This document shows positions 1-8,046 of a stretch of 64,000 nucleotides of DNA, piece by piece. This stretch comes from Acutalibacter muris (GTDB lineage: Bacteria > Bacillota > Clostridia > Oscillospirales > Acutalibacteraceae), in the NCBI RefSeq assembly GCF_002201475.1, contig NZ_CP021422.1:2976001-3040000 (forward strand), given 5' to 3'. The stretch's first letter is position 1, and every line of letters begins with the position of its first letter. The position numbers were made by a program, and so were the translations under genes. Under the pieces are notes generated by a model, which was not told where the DNA came from, did no database searches, and worked only from the letters and a program-made list of their open reading frames with translations.

Positions 1-1
1 C

Positions 2-118
2 TCCCGGGGCGCTAACAGAGAGCTGGGCTTCGCCCTGGGGACCGACAAGATCGTCGTCTCCCTGGACAGTCTTCTGGGAGGAGGTGATGACCATGGACCT
101 GCAGGCGACTTATGATTA
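2..118 (+). CDS. 3' end of an upstream phage gene (partial)
   Basis: An open frame enters from the left edge and stops at the TGA at 116-118. The visible 38 residues (…FALGTDKIVVSLDSLLG…) look protein-like, and overlap with the next start would fit phage packing. Too little is visible to assign a function, and a chance open frame is possible. Confidence 0.3.
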
Positions 119-509
119 TCTTATGCGGATCCGGAAAACGGAGTACGCCATCAAGCGGAAGCAGCTCCGGTGTGAAGAGCTGAGGAGCTGCCTGCTGCCG
201 GGCGCGATCCGGTACGACCTCGACAAGGTCCAGACCTCACCGAGGGACAAGCTCCCGGAGATCATGGCCAAAGTAGACGAGCTGGAGCACCAGATCGAGG
301 TGCTGATGCAGGAGAAGGCCATGCTGATCATCGAGATCGGCGAGGCGATCGAGCAGCTTCCTGACGATAATGAGAAGACCGTCCTCACGGAGTTCTACAT
401 AGGCCGAGTGTCTATGAAGAAGGTGGCGGCGCTGATCAATTACAGCCCACGGAGGGCTTACTATTTCAGGAAGCAGGGCGTCATCCATCTGGGGGAGGTG
501 TTATCGTGA
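93..509 (+). CDS. Phage late transcription regulator, DUF1492/RinA/ArpU-like
   Basis: About 138 residues, mostly charged helix (residues ~15-105), then a short C-terminal helix-turn-helix-like stretch (VSMKKVAALINYSPRRAYYF) resembling sigma region 4. Proteins of this shape sit just before the terminase genes of Gram-positive phages and activate the late packaging and morphogenesis operon; here it precedes a methyltransferase and TerS/TerL. ATG at 93 is preferred because the AGGAGG-type site at 76-84 lies about 8 bases upstream; GTG 84 and ATG 87 are too close to it. The family assignment rests on size, the HTH tail and position. Confidence 0.65.
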   Translation: MDLQATYDYLMRIRKTEYAIKRKQLRCEELRSCLLPGAIRYDLDKVQTSPRDKLPEIMAKVDELEHQIEVLMQEKAMLIIEIGEAIEQLPDDNEKTVLTEFYIGRVSMKKVAALINYSPRRAYYFRKQGVIHLGEVLS

Positions 510-1255
510 TCCAGCTTTTACATGGGGACTGTCTCACGCTTATGAAGGAGGTGGAGCCTGGCAGCGTCGACCTGGTGCTTTGCGACCCTCCCTACTCCAG
601 CGGCGGTACTCATGCAGGCGACCGAAAAGCCAACACTACCGCCAAGTACACCGACCGGGACTTTGACGGCGCCGCAAGGCTGCCAGCGTTCTCCGGTGAC
701 AACATGGACCAGCGGAGCTTCACGGCCTTCATGCGATGGGTGTGCAGCGAGCTGAGGCAGAAAACCCGGGAGGGTGGGATCCTGGAGATCTTCGTGGACT
801 GGAGGAACCTCCCAGCAATGACCGACGCCGTCCAGATGGCGGGCTGGGTATGGCGGGGCGTCATTGTGTGGGACAAAGGCACCAGCAGAAACCAGCCGGG
901 GCGCTTCCGGAACGATTGCGAATATGTGGTCTGGTGCTCCAACGGCGACCTCCCTATCGACTGGAAGGCTGCCAAAGGCATCAAGGCCATGCCGGGCGTC
1001 TATCATGTCCCGATGGTGAATCCGAAGCAGCGCTTCCATCAGACGGAGAAGCCGGTCGAGCTCCTGGAGAGGCTTCTGGCCATCTGTCCCCCGGGAGGCA
1101 CTGTCCTGGACGCCTTCATGGGATCCGGCAGCACCGGCGTCGCGGCTGTCAGGACCGGGAGGTCTTTTATCGGGATGGAGCTGTCTGATCAGTATTTTGA
1201 GATCGCCAGCAGCCGGATCCGGGAAGAAAACGAGCGAGCGCTGGAGGACTTTTGA
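506..1255 (+). CDS. Orphan DNA (N6-adenine or N4-cytosine) methyltransferase
   Basis: A 249-residue beta-class amino methyltransferase. Catalytic motif IV is DPPY near residue 28, and the SAM-binding motif I comes late as AFMGSGSTG near residue 208, the order that defines this class. The start is GTG, overlapping the previous stop. No restriction endonuclease is adjacent, so it is probably a phage orphan enzyme that marks phage DNA against host restriction or tunes late events. The base modified and the target site cannot be read from sequence alone. Confidence 0.88.
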   Translation: MIQLLHGDCLTLMKEVEPGSVDLVLCDPPYSSGGTHAGDRKANTTAKYTDRDFDGAARLPAFSGDNMDQRSFTAFMRWVCSELRQKTREGGILEIFVDWRNLPAMTDAVQMAGWVWRGVIVWDKGTSRNQPGRFRNDCEYVVWCSNGDLPIDWKAAKGIKAMPGVYHVPMVNPKQRFHQTEKPVELLERLLAICPPGGTVLDAFMGSGSTGVAAVRTGRSFIGMELSDQYFEIASSRIREENERALEDF

Positions 1256-1311
1256 AAAGTCGGCGAACATTGCAAAAATAAATGTGCTATTATGATAGCG
1301 TGGAATGATGA

Positions 1312-1340
1312 GAGCAGGCGAAGGACCGCCTGCTCTTTTT
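1312..1340 (+). terminator. Rho-independent terminator before terS
   Basis: Perfect 9-bp stem GAGCAGGCG/CGCCTGCTC around a 6-base loop, followed by five T residues. It separates the methyltransferase from the packaging operon. Confidence 0.75.
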
Positions 1341-1380
1341 CATGGCCACCAAAACGACGAATAGCGGAGGTGGTGAGGTC

Positions 1381-2085
1381 GTGCCCAAGGCGAAGAACGC
1401 GAAGGCGGACGAAGCCCTGGCGCTCTACCGGCAGGGCCTCAAACTCGTCGACATCGCGAAAAAGCTGGATCTTCCAGAGGGAACCGTCCGCCGCTGGAAG
1501 TGTACCTATAAATGGGACGGAGAAAAAAGCGAGCGTTCGGGAAAGAAAAAACCGAACGCTCGGAAACGCGGCGGCCAGCCCGGGAACAAAAACGCCACCG
1601 GGCCCCCTGGGAATAAGCACGCGGAGAAGTTCGGCTTCTTCTCTCGCTATCTGCCGGAGGAGACGCTGGAGCTGGTCGGCCTGACCGCTGACTCCTCTCC
1701 CCTGGATCTTCTCTGGGCTCAGATACAGCTGGCCTTTGCGGCCATCGTGAGGGCCCAGAAGATCGCCTATGTCAAAGATCAGAACGACAAGACGGTCGAG
1801 AAGGTTGAGGAGAAAGACGGCAACGTCATCGGCGAGCGCTGGGAGGTCCAGGAGGCATGGGATAAGCAGGCCAACTTCATGAAGGCCCAGGCCCGGGCGA
1901 TGGACTCCCTCCGGGGGCTGATCAAACAATACGACGATATGCTGAGAGCTGCCGGTGAGGCTGCCACGGAGGAGCAACGGCTTCGCCTGGAGCTGCTGCG
2001 GGCAAAACTCGGGAGCGGCTCTGGAGAGGTGAAGAAGGTGACGATCATCAATGACACAAAGCGACAGCCAGATCCGGATCAGTGA
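1381..2085 (+). CDS. terS: Terminase small subunit
   Basis: A 234-residue DNA-recognition subunit of the packaging motor. The N-terminus holds a helix-turn-helix (LALYRQGLKLVDIAKKL…GTVRRWK), then a basic linker ending around GNKNATGPPGNKHAEK, then a long helical oligomerisation region, the usual layout of Firmicutes TerS. GTG at 1381 is chosen because a GGAGGTGGTGAG site sits just upstream; ATG 1342 falls in the terminator tail with no ribosome site. The 3' end overlaps terL by 35 bases, so the two are translationally coupled. Confidence 0.87.
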   Translation: MPKAKNAKADEALALYRQGLKLVDIAKKLDLPEGTVRRWKCTYKWDGEKSERSGKKKPNARKRGGQPGNKNATGPPGNKHAEKFGFFSRYLPEETLELVGLTADSSPLDLLWAQIQLAFAAIVRAQKIAYVKDQNDKTVEKVEEKDGNVIGERWEVQEAWDKQANFMKAQARAMDSLRGLIKQYDDMLRAAGEAATEEQRLRLELLRAKLGSGSGEVKKVTIINDTKRQPDPDQ

Positions 2086-3418
2086 TCTGATTATTGAGAA
2101 GTTCTGGGACGTGTTCAACGATGACGAGCACACTCACAAGATCCTGACATCAGGAAGAGCTGGGACCAAGTCCAGCGAGGCGGCCATCGAGACTGTCTTT
2201 AAGATTGTGCAGGACATCGACGGCAGCGCCGTCGTCATCCGGAAGCGCCACAACAAGCTCCGGAAGACGGTCTACAAGGAAATAAAGAGGGCCATCAAGC
2301 GGCTGGGCCTGGACGAGCGGCTCTTCAAGATCACCGTGAGCCCGATGGAGATCACGTTTCTGGAGAACGGGAACACGATATACTTCACCGGCTCCGACAA
2401 CATCGACGACACCAAGGGCATCATCGACGAGAGCAAGCCGATCAAGCTGGTGCTGATCGACGAGGTGAACGAGTTCTTTGAGCAGGGCGAAGGCGAGGAC
2501 GAGCTTCAGAACATTGAGGCGACCTTCATCAGAGGCAACGACGAGGGCTTCCAGATGCTCTACCTTTACAACCCGCCGAAGAACCCCAACGCTCCCGTCG
2601 TCGTATGGACCCGCAAGATGGAGCAGCGCCCCGACTGCGTCCACGTTCATGTGGACTACAGAGACGTGCCCCCTGAGTGGATCGGCCGGAAGCTGCTGGA
2701 GTCGGCGGAGATCCTCCGCCAGGTGGACGAACGCCAGTGGCGCTGGCTCTGGCTGGGCCAGTCCATCGGCGTCGACGAGCTGATCTATTACATGTTCAGC
2801 GACCGGCACGTCGGGCGGACCAAAGAGGACGCTTTTCAGATCATCGGCGTGGGCGTCGACTATGGCCAGCAGAACGCGACCACCTACCAGGCGGCCGGGC
2901 TGAACGTGGCCAAGCACAAGCTGGAGGGCCTGGCCGAGTATTACTACAGCGGCCGGGAAACGGGAGCCCAGAAAAGCCCGAGCGACTACGCTGGGGACTT
3001 TGTGGGCTTCCTGGATGACCTTCATGAGCGATACAGCTGCGGCCTCTTCTATGTCTACATTGACCCCTCAGCCGGGGGCCTGATGGAGGAGATCAAGAGA
3101 GCCGCCAGAGGGACGTCTTACACGGTCCTGATCCGGGACGCTGAGAACGACGTCGCTCTGGGCATCTCCAGGGTGCAGAAGCTCCTCACCTTTGACATGC
3201 TCAGCATAGACCCTGGGCAGAAACACGCCCGGGAAGAGTTTGGTCTGTACGAGTACGACAAAAAGAGTATTGAGCGGGGCCTGGAGAAGCCGGTCAAGCT
3301 GTCCGATCATTGCATGGACGCCATCCGCTACCTGGTGATGGGCCTCTGGTCAAAGCTGAAGCACTTCCTCCCCGTGCAGGATAAAGAAGACGAGGAGCCG
3401 GAAGGAGTCATTAAATGA
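2051..3418 (+). CDS. terL: Terminase large subunit (PBSX/SPP1 type)
   Basis: A 455-residue ATPase/nuclease that pumps DNA into proheads. The N-terminal ATPase has a Walker A-like SGRAGTKSS near residue 35 and a Walker B strand LVLIDEVNEF near residue 134. The C-terminal RNase H-like nuclease carries acidic positions in GVDYGQQ, YIDPSAGG and HCMDAIRY. Length and motifs match PBSX-family terminases. It starts inside terS and its stop overlaps the portal start (ATGA). Confidence 0.95.
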   Translation: MTQSDSQIRISDLIIEKFWDVFNDDEHTHKILTSGRAGTKSSEAAIETVFKIVQDIDGSAVVIRKRHNKLRKTVYKEIKRAIKRLGLDERLFKITVSPMEITFLENGNTIYFTGSDNIDDTKGIIDESKPIKLVLIDEVNEFFEQGEGEDELQNIEATFIRGNDEGFQMLYLYNPPKNPNAPVVVWTRKMEQRPDCVHVHVDYRDVPPEWIGRKLLESAEILRQVDERQWRWLWLGQSIGVDELIYYMFSDRHVGRTKEDAFQIIGVGVDYGQQNATTYQAAGLNVAKHKLEGLAEYYYSGRETGAQKSPSDYAGDFVGFLDDLHERYSCGLFYVYIDPSAGGLMEEIKRAARGTSYTVLIRDAENDVALGISRVQKLLTFDMLSIDPGQKHAREEFGLYEYDKKSIERGLEKPVKLSDHCMDAIRYLVMGLWSKLKHFLPVQDKEDEEPEGVIK

Positions 3419-4866
3419 ACATTTTCGAGTATTTCAAAAAGAAGGGGATCGACACCATCGACAGCTCCTTCTACACAAAGATTGCAGCATGGGACAGCTG
3501 GTACAGATCCAACGTGCGGAACTTCCACCAGTACCGGGTCTATCATGGCGCCAGCAACTACGAGCGCTGCCAGCGGAAGAGCCTCAGCATGGCGAAGAAG
3601 CTCTGCGAGGACATCAGCGACCTGCTGCTGAATGAGCGCGTCAAATTTAATATAGCAGACGAGACCACGGCGGCCTTTGTCGAGAGCGTGCTGAACGCTG
3701 CCAACTTCACCGTGCAGGGCAACGAATACCAGGAGCGGAAAGCGGCCTGCGGCACCGTGGCCTATGTTCCGTATCTGACCAACATGGAGATCGACGACCA
3801 GGGCCGTGTGGTCAATGCTGAGGTAAAACTGGACTATGTAGTGGCGAAGAACATCTTCCCGACTGCCTGGGAGAACTCCCGGATCACGGAGGTCATCTTC
3901 GTCTTTGAGAAGACATACAAGCGGAAAAAGTACGCCCAGTTCCAGCACCACAAGCTCGAACCCCGGAAGGATGAAACGACCGGCGAGTCTCTGGGCTTCC
4001 AGTACGTCATCGAGAACAGCGTGGTCCTCTGCACGTCCGGGGCCGGGCGTGAGCTGACGCCTGAGGAGTGGAACCAGATCCCTCACTTTGAGGGCCTGGC
4101 GGCCCGTGTGGAGACTGGATCCGATCAACCCCAGTTTGTCATCGACAAGCTGAACATCGCCAACAATGTCGACGAGGACGACTCGAACCCGATGGGGATC
4201 TCGCTCTTTGCCAATAGCGTCGACGTTCTGGCCAAGCTCGACCTGGAGTATGACAGCTATGCCAATGAGTTCTCCCTGGGCCGGAAGCGGATCTTTGTCT
4301 CGCCGGAGATGCTGACCAATGTGGACGGCGCCCCGGTCTTTGATCCTCACGACTCTGTCTTCTACCAACTGCCGGAGGACTACTTCAAAGACACCAAGGA
4401 GGCCATGCACGAAGTCAACCCGACCCTCAGGATCCAGGAGCATGAGCAGGCCATCAACAACGACCTGAACCTGCTGAGCTTCAAGTGCGGCTTCGGCACC
4501 CAGTATTACCGCTTTGAGCGTGGGTCAGTCGTAACGGCCACCCAGGTCATCAGTGAAAACTCCGACATGTACCGGACGATCCGGAAGCATGAGATCATCC
4601 TGGGCGACGCTCTGACAGATCTGATCCGCTGCATCATACGCCTGGGCCAGACGGCAAACGTCCCCGGGCTGGTGCTGGAGACTGACATCAGGATAGATTT
4701 TGATGACTCGATCATCGAAGACAAGCAGACAGAGAGGCAGGAAGACCGCCAAGACGTCGCGATGGGGGCCATGAGCCTGCAAGAATACCGCGCCAAGTGG
4801 TACGGCGAGACCGAAGAGGTCGCCGAGCAGAAGCTCCCGGACCAGTCTGGCGGGATCCTGATGTGA
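3415..4866 (+). CDS. Portal protein (SPP1 gp6 / A118 family)
   Basis: A 483-residue portal forming the dodecameric DNA gate at the head vertex. It has the typical beginning of A118-type portals (MNIFEYFKKKGIDTI), a mixed alpha/beta body, and an acidic C-terminal tail with a glutamine/glutamate-rich helix. It lies between terL and the MuF head protein, the conserved order. The ATG overlaps the terL stop. Confidence 0.93.
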   Translation: MNIFEYFKKKGIDTIDSSFYTKIAAWDSWYRSNVRNFHQYRVYHGASNYERCQRKSLSMAKKLCEDISDLLLNERVKFNIADETTAAFVESVLNAANFTVQGNEYQERKAACGTVAYVPYLTNMEIDDQGRVVNAEVKLDYVVAKNIFPTAWENSRITEVIFVFEKTYKRKKYAQFQHHKLEPRKDETTGESLGFQYVIENSVVLCTSGAGRELTPEEWNQIPHFEGLAARVETGSDQPQFVIDKLNIANNVDEDDSNPMGISLFANSVDVLAKLDLEYDSYANEFSLGRKRIFVSPEMLTNVDGAPVFDPHDSVFYQLPEDYFKDTKEAMHEVNPTLRIQEHEQAINNDLNLLSFKCGFGTQYYRFERGSVVTATQVISENSDMYRTIRKHEIILGDALTDLIRCIIRLGQTANVPGLVLETDIRIDFDDSIIEDKQTERQEDRQDVAMGAMSLQEYRAKWYGETEEVAEQKLPDQSGGILM

Positions 4867-4870
4867 TATT

Positions 4871-6769
4871 ATGGACGAGAGCTACCACAGCCTACTGGCG
4901 GCAGGCATAGAAAAGAAATACCGGCAGCTGGAGCAGGACATCATGGACGACATCGTCCGGAGGATCCGGAAAGCTGGGACGATCACAGACTCGGCCGACT
5001 GGCAGATCCAGCGCCTCATTATTCTGGGCAACAGCACCCAGGACATCGAGAACCTGATCCGGAAGGCAGTGGACGGAAACGAGGCAGAGGTCCGGAGGCT
5101 TTACGCTGAGGTTATTGATCGGGAATACACCCGGGACCGGGGCCTCTACGAGCAGGTGGGCAAGGAGTTCATCCCCTATGAGCAGAACCCCGAGCTCCAG
5201 CAGATCACCAACGCCCTCGTTGATCAGTCCAGCGAGGAGCTTTACAACATCACGAAGTCGATGGGCTTCATGATAGACAACGGACACGGCGGCAAAGTGT
5301 TCACGCCGCTGGCTGACGTTTACAACGGCTATCTCGACCAGGCGATCACGGGCATGGCCAACGGAGCCTATGACTACAACACACTGATCCGGAGGATGGT
5401 CGGCCAGATGACGGCCTCCGGGCTGCGGACAGACCACGCCTTCAGCGATGGGGGCAACGCCTACGGCATCGACTACGCGAGCGGCTGGCATAACCGGATC
5501 GACGTCGCTGCCAGGCGAGCGCTGCTGACCGGCTTCGGCCAGCTGACCGGCCGGGTCACGGACATGAACGCCCAGCGCCTCGGGACTCAATACTTCGAGG
5601 TCACATGGCACGCGGGCGCTCGACCGGATCACGCGGTCTGGCAGGGCAAGGTCTACACCAAGGAGCAGCTGACGACCAAGTGCGGCCTGGGCACCGGCCC
5701 GGGGCTGCTGGGCTGGAACTGCCGCCACACCTACTACCCCTTCATCCCCGGCATCAGTGAGCGGCTTTATACGGACGAATGGCTTGCAGAGCAGAACGCC
5801 CGCGAAGCTACGCCGAAGCGCTTCCGGGGCCGGGAATATACGACCTATGAGGCCACCCAGAAGCAGCGGCAAATGGAGACCGCCATGAGGGCAAGGCGTG
5901 AGCAGGTGCAGCTTCTCCGGGACGGAGGGGCTGATCCGGAGGACATCACGACGGCCCAGTGCAAATACCAGGCCCAGCTGGACGAGTACAAGCGCTTCAG
6001 CAAAGCGATGGGACTGCCGGAGCAGATGGAGCGGGTCTACACCGGGCGCACCCAGGGACGGATCGCCCCCAGCCCTCAGACCTACGCAAAGTGGCAAGCG
6101 GAGCAGATCAACAGAGCGAAGGAGCGCCAGGAGAAAAAGCGCCAGGCCGATATAAGGGCCGCACAAAGAGCGGCTTCACAAAATGCTCCGGCATCTGGTA
6201 CAATAAAGAGAGACCCGGGCGTGCCCGCGAGCTGGAAGAAGGGCGAGCCGATGACGGCCCAGCAGGCCGTGACCGGGACAAACCCGAACTTCAAGCTCTA
6301 CACGAAGGAATGGACCCTAAACTGCCAGCGCTGCGTCTCCGCCTTCGAGGCGAGGATGCGCGGCTACAATGTGGAAGCCAGGGCCCGCATACTGACCGGC
6401 GTCGACGAGCTCCCCTATATGAACGCGAGGACCGGCTGGCTCTCTGTCTATAACGGCGCCACGGTTACGAGCGTACACAAGAGCACCGGGAAGGCATGTC
6501 GGGCCACGATTGAGTCAGAGATGCAAAACTGGGGCGACGGAGCCCGGGCCATCGTCCGGGTGCGCTGGAAGTCTGGCGGCGGCCATGTATTCAACGCGCT
6601 GCAAGTGGATGGGCAGACTGTTTTCGTGGATCCACAATCCGGAAGCATGGACTGTTCGGGCTATTTTGCGGCGGGCATGATAAAGCCAGGCATGACGGAA
6701 CTCGTCCGGATCGACAATCTGGACTTTACTGATCGTATAGAGCTATGTGCTAAGCAAAAGGAGGAATAA
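4871..6769 (+). CDS. MuF-type minor head protein with C-terminal papain-like (Tox-PL) toxin domain
   Basis: A 632-residue two-part protein. Residues ~1-310 are an SPP1 gp7/A118 minor capsid (MuF) domain, including the conserved ARPDHAVWQGKVYT and CRHTYYPFIPG stretches. A charged helical linker (~310-450) leads to a separate C-terminal domain with NCQRC (Cys485/Cys488), GHVFNAL (His572) and VDPQSG (Asp587), the Cys-His-Asp pattern of Tox-PL papain-fold toxins, which in relatives act as glutamine deamidases. Known MuF polymorphic toxins of temperate phages are built this way: the head domain puts the toxin in the virion. The gene directly downstream looks like the matching immunity protein. The head role is secure; toxicity and target are inferred. 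Confidence 0.88.
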   Translation: MDESYHSLLAAGIEKKYRQLEQDIMDDIVRRIRKAGTITDSADWQIQRLIILGNSTQDIENLIRKAVDGNEAEVRRLYAEVIDREYTRDRGLYEQVGKEFIPYEQNPELQQITNALVDQSSEELYNITKSMGFMIDNGHGGKVFTPLADVYNGYLDQAITGMANGAYDYNTLIRRMVGQMTASGLRTDHAFSDGGNAYGIDYASGWHNRIDVAARRALLTGFGQLTGRVTDMNAQRLGTQYFEVTWHAGARPDHAVWQGKVYTKEQLTTKCGLGTGPGLLGWNCRHTYYPFIPGISERLYTDEWLAEQNAREATPKRFRGREYTTYEATQKQRQMETAMRARREQVQLLRDGGADPEDITTAQCKYQAQLDEYKRFSKAMGLPEQMERVYTGRTQGRIAPSPQTYAKWQAEQINRAKERQEKKRQADIRAAQRAASQNAPASGTIKRDPGVPASWKKGEPMTAQQAVTGTNPNFKLYTKEWTLNCQRCVSAFEARMRGYNVEARARILTGVDELPYMNARTGWLSVYNGATVTSVHKSTGKACRATIESEMQNWGDGARAIVRVRWKSGGGHVFNALQVDGQTVFVDPQSGSMDCSGYFAAGMIKPGMTELVRIDNLDFTDRIELCAKQKEE

Positions 6770-6770
6770 C

Positions 6771-7007
6771 ATGGTCACAATAGAGCAGGCAAAGAAGGCG
6801 GCGCTTGATTTTATGGGCGCCGGGCTTGAAATATCGGAGGCGAGTGAACTCCCGGACAAGTGGGTCTTTAGCTTTCGCAACGCTGAGACAAAAGAAGAGC
6901 CGGACGTCGCGCCCGTATCTGTCAGCAAAGAGAACGGCATCGCGGCTGAGTTCTTTCCCCCGGAGCATCTGGCGGAGCTGCCGCTTATGAAGCCGATCGA
7001 GGTGTGA
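6771..7007 (+). CDS. Candidate immunity protein for the MuF toxin (Imm35-like)
   Basis: A 78-residue protein starting one base after the toxin stop behind a strong AAAAGGAGG site. It has an N-terminal helix, then WVFSFRNAE, then a beta segment ending VAPVSVSKENGIAAEFFPPEH, the fold pattern of Imm35-type immunity proteins that accompany Tox-PL toxins. It would bind and silence the toxin domain in the lysogen. The position is strong support; the family name rests on a loose pattern match. Confidence 0.6.
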   Translation: MVTIEQAKKAALDFMGAGLEISEASELPDKWVFSFRNAETKEEPDVAPVSVSKENGIAAEFFPPEHLAELPLMKPIEV

Positions 7008-7011
7008 GCCT

Positions 7012-7308
7012 ATGATCAAAGTACACCTCGATCTTCATCACATAACTGTCCAGGGCCACGCGCCCAGGGCCAACGGCGAAGCGCCGGGCCAGAACATCGT
7101 CTGCGCTGCGGTCTCCGCCCTCACCCTCACCCTGATCGAAGGGCTGGAGGCTATTGCAGGCATGACGATCAAGGCCCTCGATGATCCTGGCGACGTCCGG
7201 ATCGAGTGGGAGGAAGTGAACGCCATCGGCAAGGCCCTGATCGACACCTGGTACATCGGGATCATCCGGATCCGGGACAGCTACGACAACACGATACTGA
7301 TAATTTGA
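7012..7308 (+). CDS. prp: Prp-type cysteine protease (phage copy)
   Basis: A 98-residue protease of the Prp family, which in Bacillota removes the N-terminal extension of ribosomal protein L27 and in some phages processes scaffold and capsid. The catalytic pair is visible as QGHA (His16) and IVCAAVSAL (Cys31). The usual Asp two residues before the IVCA stretch is Asn here (GQN). It sits just before three virion proteins that begin with the matching cleavage motif (see 7403, 8047 and 10961), so it is probably the prohead and tail maturation protease. Confidence 0.82.
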   Translation: MIKVHLDLHHITVQGHAPRANGEAPGQNIVCAAVSALTLTLIEGLEAIAGMTIKALDDPGDVRIEWEEVNAIGKALIDTWYIGIIRIRDSYDNTILII

Positions 7309-7332
7309 GCGCCCAGCCAGGGCGCTCTTTTT
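7307..7332 (+). terminator. Terminator before the scaffold gene
   Basis: Eight-bp stem GAGCGCCC/GGGCGCTC with a 5-base loop and a run of five T. Because capsid genes follow, it is more likely a partial terminator or processing site than a full stop. Confidence 0.6.
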
Positions 7333-7402
7333 ATGGCCGGACGGCTCTGCCTCAATGAGCTGGAACGTGTTCACGCACACTATAAAAACGGAGGAATAAA
7401 CC

Positions 7403-8020
7403 ATGAAAAAACACTTCAACCTTCAGCTCTTTGACGACGGCGGTCAGAGCGGCGCTGGCGGCAGCCAGGGCGGAGCAGCCGGGACTGGTGACGGCGGCCA
7501 GGCAGCAAGCGCCGGGAACAACGGTGGGGGCGGCTCTTACAGCTTCCAGCAGGCCGAGGAGATTGCAAACGCCAGGGCACAACGCGCCGAGAAGGCCGCT
7601 CTCGCGTCCTACTTCAAGCAGCAGGGCATGAGCGAGGAAGAAGTGTCCAAGGCCATCGCGACCTATAAGGCCCAGCAGGCGGCAAGCAGGCCCAACGTCG
7701 ACAGCATCACAAAAGAGCGCGACGACGCGCTCGCTGAGCTGGCGGCCCTGAAGAACAGCAACGCGCTCCGCGCCAAGGGCGTCCGCGAGGAGGATCTTGA
7801 CTATGTCATGTTCAAGGTCAGCGCCCTCATGCAGGCGGATGACAAGCTGGACTTCGAGAAGGCCGTCGCCAAGTACCTGAAAGAAAACCCGCGCTTCACG
7901 ACCGGGGGCGGCACCTACAAGGTGAAGACCGGAACGGACGGCTCCGGGCAGGGCGGAAGCTCTGGCCAGGGCGCCAACGACGCCATCAATGACGCCATCC
8001 GTCGAGCAGCGCGACGCTAA
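7403..8020 (+). CDS. Capsid scaffold protein (DUF4355-like) with Prp cleavage leader
   Basis: A 205-residue scaffold: a Gly/Ser/Ala-rich N-terminal region, then long charged helices (residues ~40-160), then a Gly-rich tail. It starts MKKHFNLQLFDDG, matching the L27-type leader cut by Prp after FNLQLF-like sequence, and Prp is encoded 95 bases upstream. It would fill the assembling prohead and be degraded or released on maturation. A strong GGAGG precedes the ATG. Confidence 0.8.
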   Translation: MKKHFNLQLFDDGGQSGAGGSQGGAAGTGDGGQAASAGNNGGGGSYSFQQAEEIANARAQRAEKAALASYFKQQGMSEEEVSKAIATYKAQQAASRPNVDSITKERDDALAELAALKNSNALRAKGVREEDLDYVMFKVSALMQADDKLDFEKAVAKYLKENPRFTTGGGTYKVKTGTDGSGQGGSSGQGANDAINDAIRRAARR

Positions 8021-8046
8021 CATCAACACTTTATGGAGGTAAAACT

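Noticed and set aside
4892..6166. Long reverse-strand open frame over the MuF gene
   Set aside because: GC-rich third positions keep the opposite strand open; it has no ribosome site and low-complexity composition, while the plus strand encodes clear phage proteins.
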